Assembly (NCBI RefSeq): GCF_014650595.1
Contig: NZ_BMVG01000012.1
Location: 1-64,000, forward strand
Reading direction: 5' to 3'
Source: Streptomyces alanosinicus
GTDB lineage: Bacteria; Actinomycetota; Actinomycetes; Streptomycetales; Streptomycetaceae
DNA: 64,000 bases
Below, piece by piece: positions 61,327 through 64,000 of this stretch; the first letter of the stretch is position 1; each line of letters opens with the position of its first letter. Below the pieces are notes generated by a model. That model had not been told where the DNA came from. It did not search any database and was given only the letters and a program-made list of their open reading frames with translations. The translations under genes were made by a program, and so were the position numbers.

Positions 61327-62178
61327 CTACTGCGGATCCGCGCCCACCGCCACCGGCCGGGACGGGTCCGAGGACCACTCGGACCAGGAACCGACGTACA
61401 GGGCCGCCGGAATGCCGGCCACCGCGAGCGCGAGGACCTCATGGGCGCCGGACACGCCCGATCCGCAGTACACGCCCACCTCGGTGTCCGCGGACACGCC
61501 GAGGGCCTTGAAGCGGTCCGCCAGCTCCGCCGCGGGCAGGAAGCGCCCGTCGGTGTCCACGTTCTCCGTCGTCGGCGCCGACACCGCGCCCGGGATGTGC
61601 CCGCCGACCCGGTCGATCGGCTCCACCTCACCGCGGTACCGCTCCCCCGCCCGCGCGTCCAGCAGCACGCCCGCGCGGGCCAGCTCCGCGGCCCCGTCCG
61701 CGTGCAGCAGCCCCGCGGCGGCGGGCGCCGGGTGGAAGTCGCCCTCGGCCGGCTCCGACACCCGCGTGGACAGCTCGCCCCGCCAGGACGGCAAGCCGCC
61801 GTCGAGGACCCGTACATCCGGGTGACCCGTCCAGCGCAGCAGCCACCAGGCACGCGCGGCCGCCCAGCCCTGACCGCCGTCGTACACCACGACCGGCCGG
61901 CCGGCCGACACACCCGCTCGGCGCATCGCGGCACCGAACTCCGCGAGGTCCGGCAGCGGATGCCGGCCGTGTTCGCCGGGCGCGCCGGCCAGTTCCCGGT
62001 CCAGGTCGACGAAGACCGCGCCGGGGATGTGCCCGGCCGCGTACTCGGCCCGCCCGTCGAAGGCCGGCGCGCCCGCCGCCTTCGCCGTGCTCAGCTGCCA
62101 GCGAACGTCCAGCAGTACCGGCGGGCGGCCTCCGGTCAGCTCTTGTGCGAGTTCGGTTGCGGTGATGATGGCTCTCAT
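61327..62178 (-). CDS. Thiosulfate/3-mercaptopyruvate sulfurtransferase (two rhodanese domains)
   Basis: 283 residues. Domain 1 has LLDVRWQLS and GHIPGAVFVDLDRELAG; domain 2 has LLDARAGERYRGEVEPIDRV and the active loop YCGSGVSGAHEVLAL with the persulfide-forming Cys. CGSGVS is closer to the mercaptopyruvate form (CGSGVT) than to thiosulfate rhodanese (CRKGVT). It moves sulfur to cyanide or thiol acceptors. Start at 62178 (MRAIITATEL). Confidence 0.9.
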   Translation of the reverse strand: MRAIITATELAQELTGGRPPVLLDVRWQLSTAKAAGAPAFDGRAEYAAGHIPGAVFVDLDRELAGAPGEHGRHPLPDLAEFGAAMRRAGVSAGRPVVVYDGGQGWAAARAWWLLRWTGHPDVRVLDGGLPSWRGELSTRVSEPAEGDFHPAPAAAGLLHADGAAELARAGVLLDARAGERYRGEVEPIDRVGGHIPGAVSAPTTENVDTDGRFLPAAELADRFKALGVSADTEVGVYCGSGVSGAHEVLALAVAGIPAALYVGSWSEWSSDPSRPVAVGADPQ

Positions 62179-62498
62179 GGCGTCCATCCATACGCCAGGG
62201 GTGGCCGCGGCGTCCAGGTCCGACTACTCTGCTCGGCCGGACAGGCTCGATCACGAGGCGTATGGGATCGAGCACGTGCTGTACAGCCGACGGACATCCG
62301 CCGGCCATCGTCAGGAAGTGGCGAAAGACGGCAGATCGGGCATCCTCCCGGAGGTACCGCCGGGCGGCGGCGCGGCATCGCAGGCGGCGTCGTGAAGGAT
62401 GCCGGCACCGGCACGGGCGTACCCGCCGCCGGCGTGGACACCCCTTCGGGGAGCGGAAGCGACACGGCCACCGCGAGGGGCCGGGGAGAGAGTGATCG
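62179..62498. other. Intergenic, nothing recognised
   Basis: A 320-base gap between divergent genes. Several chance open frames run through it, none with protein-like sequence. It should hold the promoters of the sulfurtransferase and the VOC gene. Confidence 0.45.
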
Positions 62499-63290
62499 AT
62501 GACCGAGGCACGGGAGCCGGCCGGGCCGCACGCGCGGCGCGCGCCCGGCACACCCTGCTGGGTGAGCCTGATGGCGCACGGGCTGTCCGCCACCGAGGAG
62601 TTCTACGGTGAGCTGTTCGGCTGGGAGTTCCGGCCGGGCCCGCAGCAGCTCGGCCCGTATGTGCGGGCGCTGCTCGACGGGCACGAGGTGGCGGGCATGG
62701 GCCAGCTGCCGCCGGACCGCCGGCTGCCGCTCGCCTGGACGCCCTACCTCGCCTCGGACGACGTGGACCGGACGGCGGAAGCGGTACGGCTGTGCGGCGG
62801 CACGGTGGCGGTCGGCCCGCTGGACGCCGCCGAGGCCGGGCGGATCGCCATCGCCGCGGACCCCTCCGGGGCCGTCTTCGGCATCTGGCAGGGCGCCGCG
62901 CACCCCGGCACCACGATCACCGGCGTGCCCGGGACGCCGGCGTGGAACGAACTGGTGACCTTCGAGACCGAGAGCGTCTCCAAGTTCTACGCGACGGTGT
63001 TCGGCTATGAGCGCGAGCCCGTGGTGTCCGCCGACTTCGACTATGTGACCCTGCTCCTCGGCGGCCGTCCGGTGGCCGGACTGCACGGCGTGGGCCATGG
63101 CCTGCCGCGTGACCGCGGACCGCACTGGAAGACGTACTTCGAGGTCGCCGACGTCGATGCGACGGTGCTCCAGGTCGCGGATCTCGGCGGCCAGGTCGTC
63201 CGGCGGCCGCAGGACAGCCCGCACGGGCGGGTGGCGACGGTGGCGGACCCGGAGGGCGCGGAGTTCTCGGTGATCCAGAACCCGCACTGA
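62499..63290 (+). CDS. VOC-family protein (two glyoxalase-like domains)
   Basis: 263 residues made of two VOC modules: CWVSLMAHGLSATEEFYGELFGWEF split over the first (GLSATEEFYGELFGWEF, VRLCGGTVAVGP, DPSGAVFGIWQ) and the second (VSKFYATVFGYERE, VLQVADLGGQVV, DPEGAEFSVIQN). It is similar to the SCO-type hydrolases and bleomycin-resistance/dioxygenase-like proteins of streptomycetes. The reaction is unknown; a classic metal triad is not evident from sequence alone. Confidence 0.85.
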   Translation: MTEAREPAGPHARRAPGTPCWVSLMAHGLSATEEFYGELFGWEFRPGPQQLGPYVRALLDGHEVAGMGQLPPDRRLPLAWTPYLASDDVDRTAEAVRLCGGTVAVGPLDAAEAGRIAIAADPSGAVFGIWQGAAHPGTTITGVPGTPAWNELVTFETESVSKFYATVFGYEREPVVSADFDYVTLLLGGRPVAGLHGVGHGLPRDRGPHWKTYFEVADVDATVLQVADLGGQVVRRPQDSPHGRVATVADPEGAEFSVIQNPH

Positions 63291-63299
63291 GCTTGACTC

Positions 63300-63791
63300 T
63301 GTCGGGGGCCTTGACGGTCGAGGTCGGCTGCCGGGGGTTCGCCGGGACTTCGGCCGGGGGATTCCCTGCTGGTCCAGGAAGGTCTGGAAGGCGGTCGGCG
63401 GTCTCGGGGAAGAGGTTTCCTCGGTCACTGACCGGCCGCTGAGTCGTTCGCGCACCGCGGCCAGGCAGTGGGTGGAATCGGTGCGCTGCGTGGTGCGCAC
63501 GGAAATCGGCCAGGACACTGTGGCGGAACCCCGGACCGTCCAGCTCCATGGCCATGGCGTATTTGAAGTCGATCCGGCAGCGGACCGCCTCGGCGGCCTG
63601 CCGGTCGGACAGGCCGAGCAGGAACTGCAGCACGCAGACGGTGGCCAGTTGAGCAAGCGAGAGGCCCGGACGCCCGTCGCGTGGGTACCAGTCGGCGAAG
63701 TCCCGTCGTGCCACAGCCCGTCCAGCCGGTAGCGCACCCATATCGCCGTCGTGCCGCCCGGGTTGCTCGCCCGCGCGACCTGCGCGGTCAC
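63300..63791 (-). pseudogene. Decayed IS1182-like transposase fragment
   Basis: Read from GTG 63791 the minus strand gives a transposase N-terminus (ASNPGGTTAIWVRYRLDGLW). A frameshift near 63715 then leads into WYPRDGRPGLSLAQLATVC, FLLGLSDRQAAEAVRCRIDF and KYAMAMELDGPGF. The DDE domain is missing apart from a short piece (TDSTHCLAAVRERL) in another frame. Only about a third of a normal transposase remains and it cannot be active. No terminal inverted repeats were identified. Confidence 0.75.
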
Positions 63792-64000
63792 AGGCGGGAC
63801 TCGCTCACCGGAACGCGGGCGGAGGGACAATGGGCACCTCGGCAGCTGCATCGGTCATCGGAACCACCCGAGCATGCCTGTCGACCATGCTGCCGCACCC
63901 GAAACTCCGAGATCCCCGACAGAATCAAGCCAGCGCCGCGAATTGTGTCCACCGCCGGCCATGGAGGCTGCTTCGTTGTTGGTCCTCGCGGGTCACCTGA
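63792..64000. other. Window end, no gene seen
   Basis: The last 209 bases hold no convincing coding sequence or hairpin. They follow the start of the broken transposase and may include the outer end of the old element. Confidence 0.4.

Overview
The window looks like chromosomal DNA of a Streptomyces (or a close actinomycete). GC is very high, GTG starts and 4-base ATGA/GTGA overlaps are common, and it carries recognisable actinobacterial genes (cutRS, sepH, dut, kdpDE, an actinobacterial ferrochelatase with C-terminal cysteines). No tRNA, rRNA, CRISPR array or complete insertion sequence was found.

About 1-17.4 kb is the right end of a hybrid NRPS-PKS cluster that starts before the window. 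It holds a carrier protein fused to a cyanobacterial-type acyl-ACP-reductase-like domain, an opposed SpoU-family rRNA 2'-O-methyltransferase (possible self-resistance), an MbtH protein, a SyrP/AsnO-type dioxygenase, an A-T-E NRPS whose code reads like Asn, a C-A-T NRPS with a damaged A domain, a KS-AT-KR-T PKS, a glucose-1-phosphate cytidylyltransferase-like enzyme, a glycosyltransferase and a methyltransferase. The dioxygenase, NRPS, PKS and sugar genes are translationally coupled. I infer a glycosylated peptide-polyketide, possibly released by reduction and possibly aimed at the ribosome.

17.4-20.5 kb contains decayed coding sequence, then an ArsR regulator divergent from a NiCoT transporter preceded by a cobalamin riboswitch, so the transporter probably imports cobalt. 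20.6-26.2 kb is a compact second cluster on the minus strand: MFS exporter, asparagine-synthetase-like amidotransferase, P450 and isonitrile synthase. This matches the chemistry expected for a hazimycin-like dityrosine bis-isonitrile amide.

26.3-34.5 kb is a metal-handling island on the minus strand: a small H/M-rich membrane protein, CopA P-type ATPase, PCu(A)C-like protein, Met/His-rich membrane protein, a SigC-like ECF sigma factor and a FecCD-type ABC importer. Its position beside an isonitrile synthase recalls mycobacterial copper acquisition by isonitrile lipopeptides under SigC, so a linked chalkophore system is a reasonable hypothesis. 34.6-36.5 kb holds broken genes (YcnI, ArsR fusion, SRPBCC).

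36.5-63.3 kb is conserved core genome: a TRAM/RumA-type RNA methyltransferase, APC permease, paired TrkA proteins, a DUF3159-type protein, an OB-fold protein, kdpDE without kdpFABC, a broken ABC ATPase gene, a DUF3710-type protein, dut, thioesterase, DUF3093-type, EcsC-like and DUF4193-type proteins, cutSR, inositol monophosphatase, hemH, MFS, an aldonolactone-oxidase-like flavoprotein, sepH, a sulfurtransferase and a VOC protein. Much of this order matches, from memory, the Rv2689c-Rv2701c block of Mycobacterium tuberculosis. The window ends in a decayed transposase.
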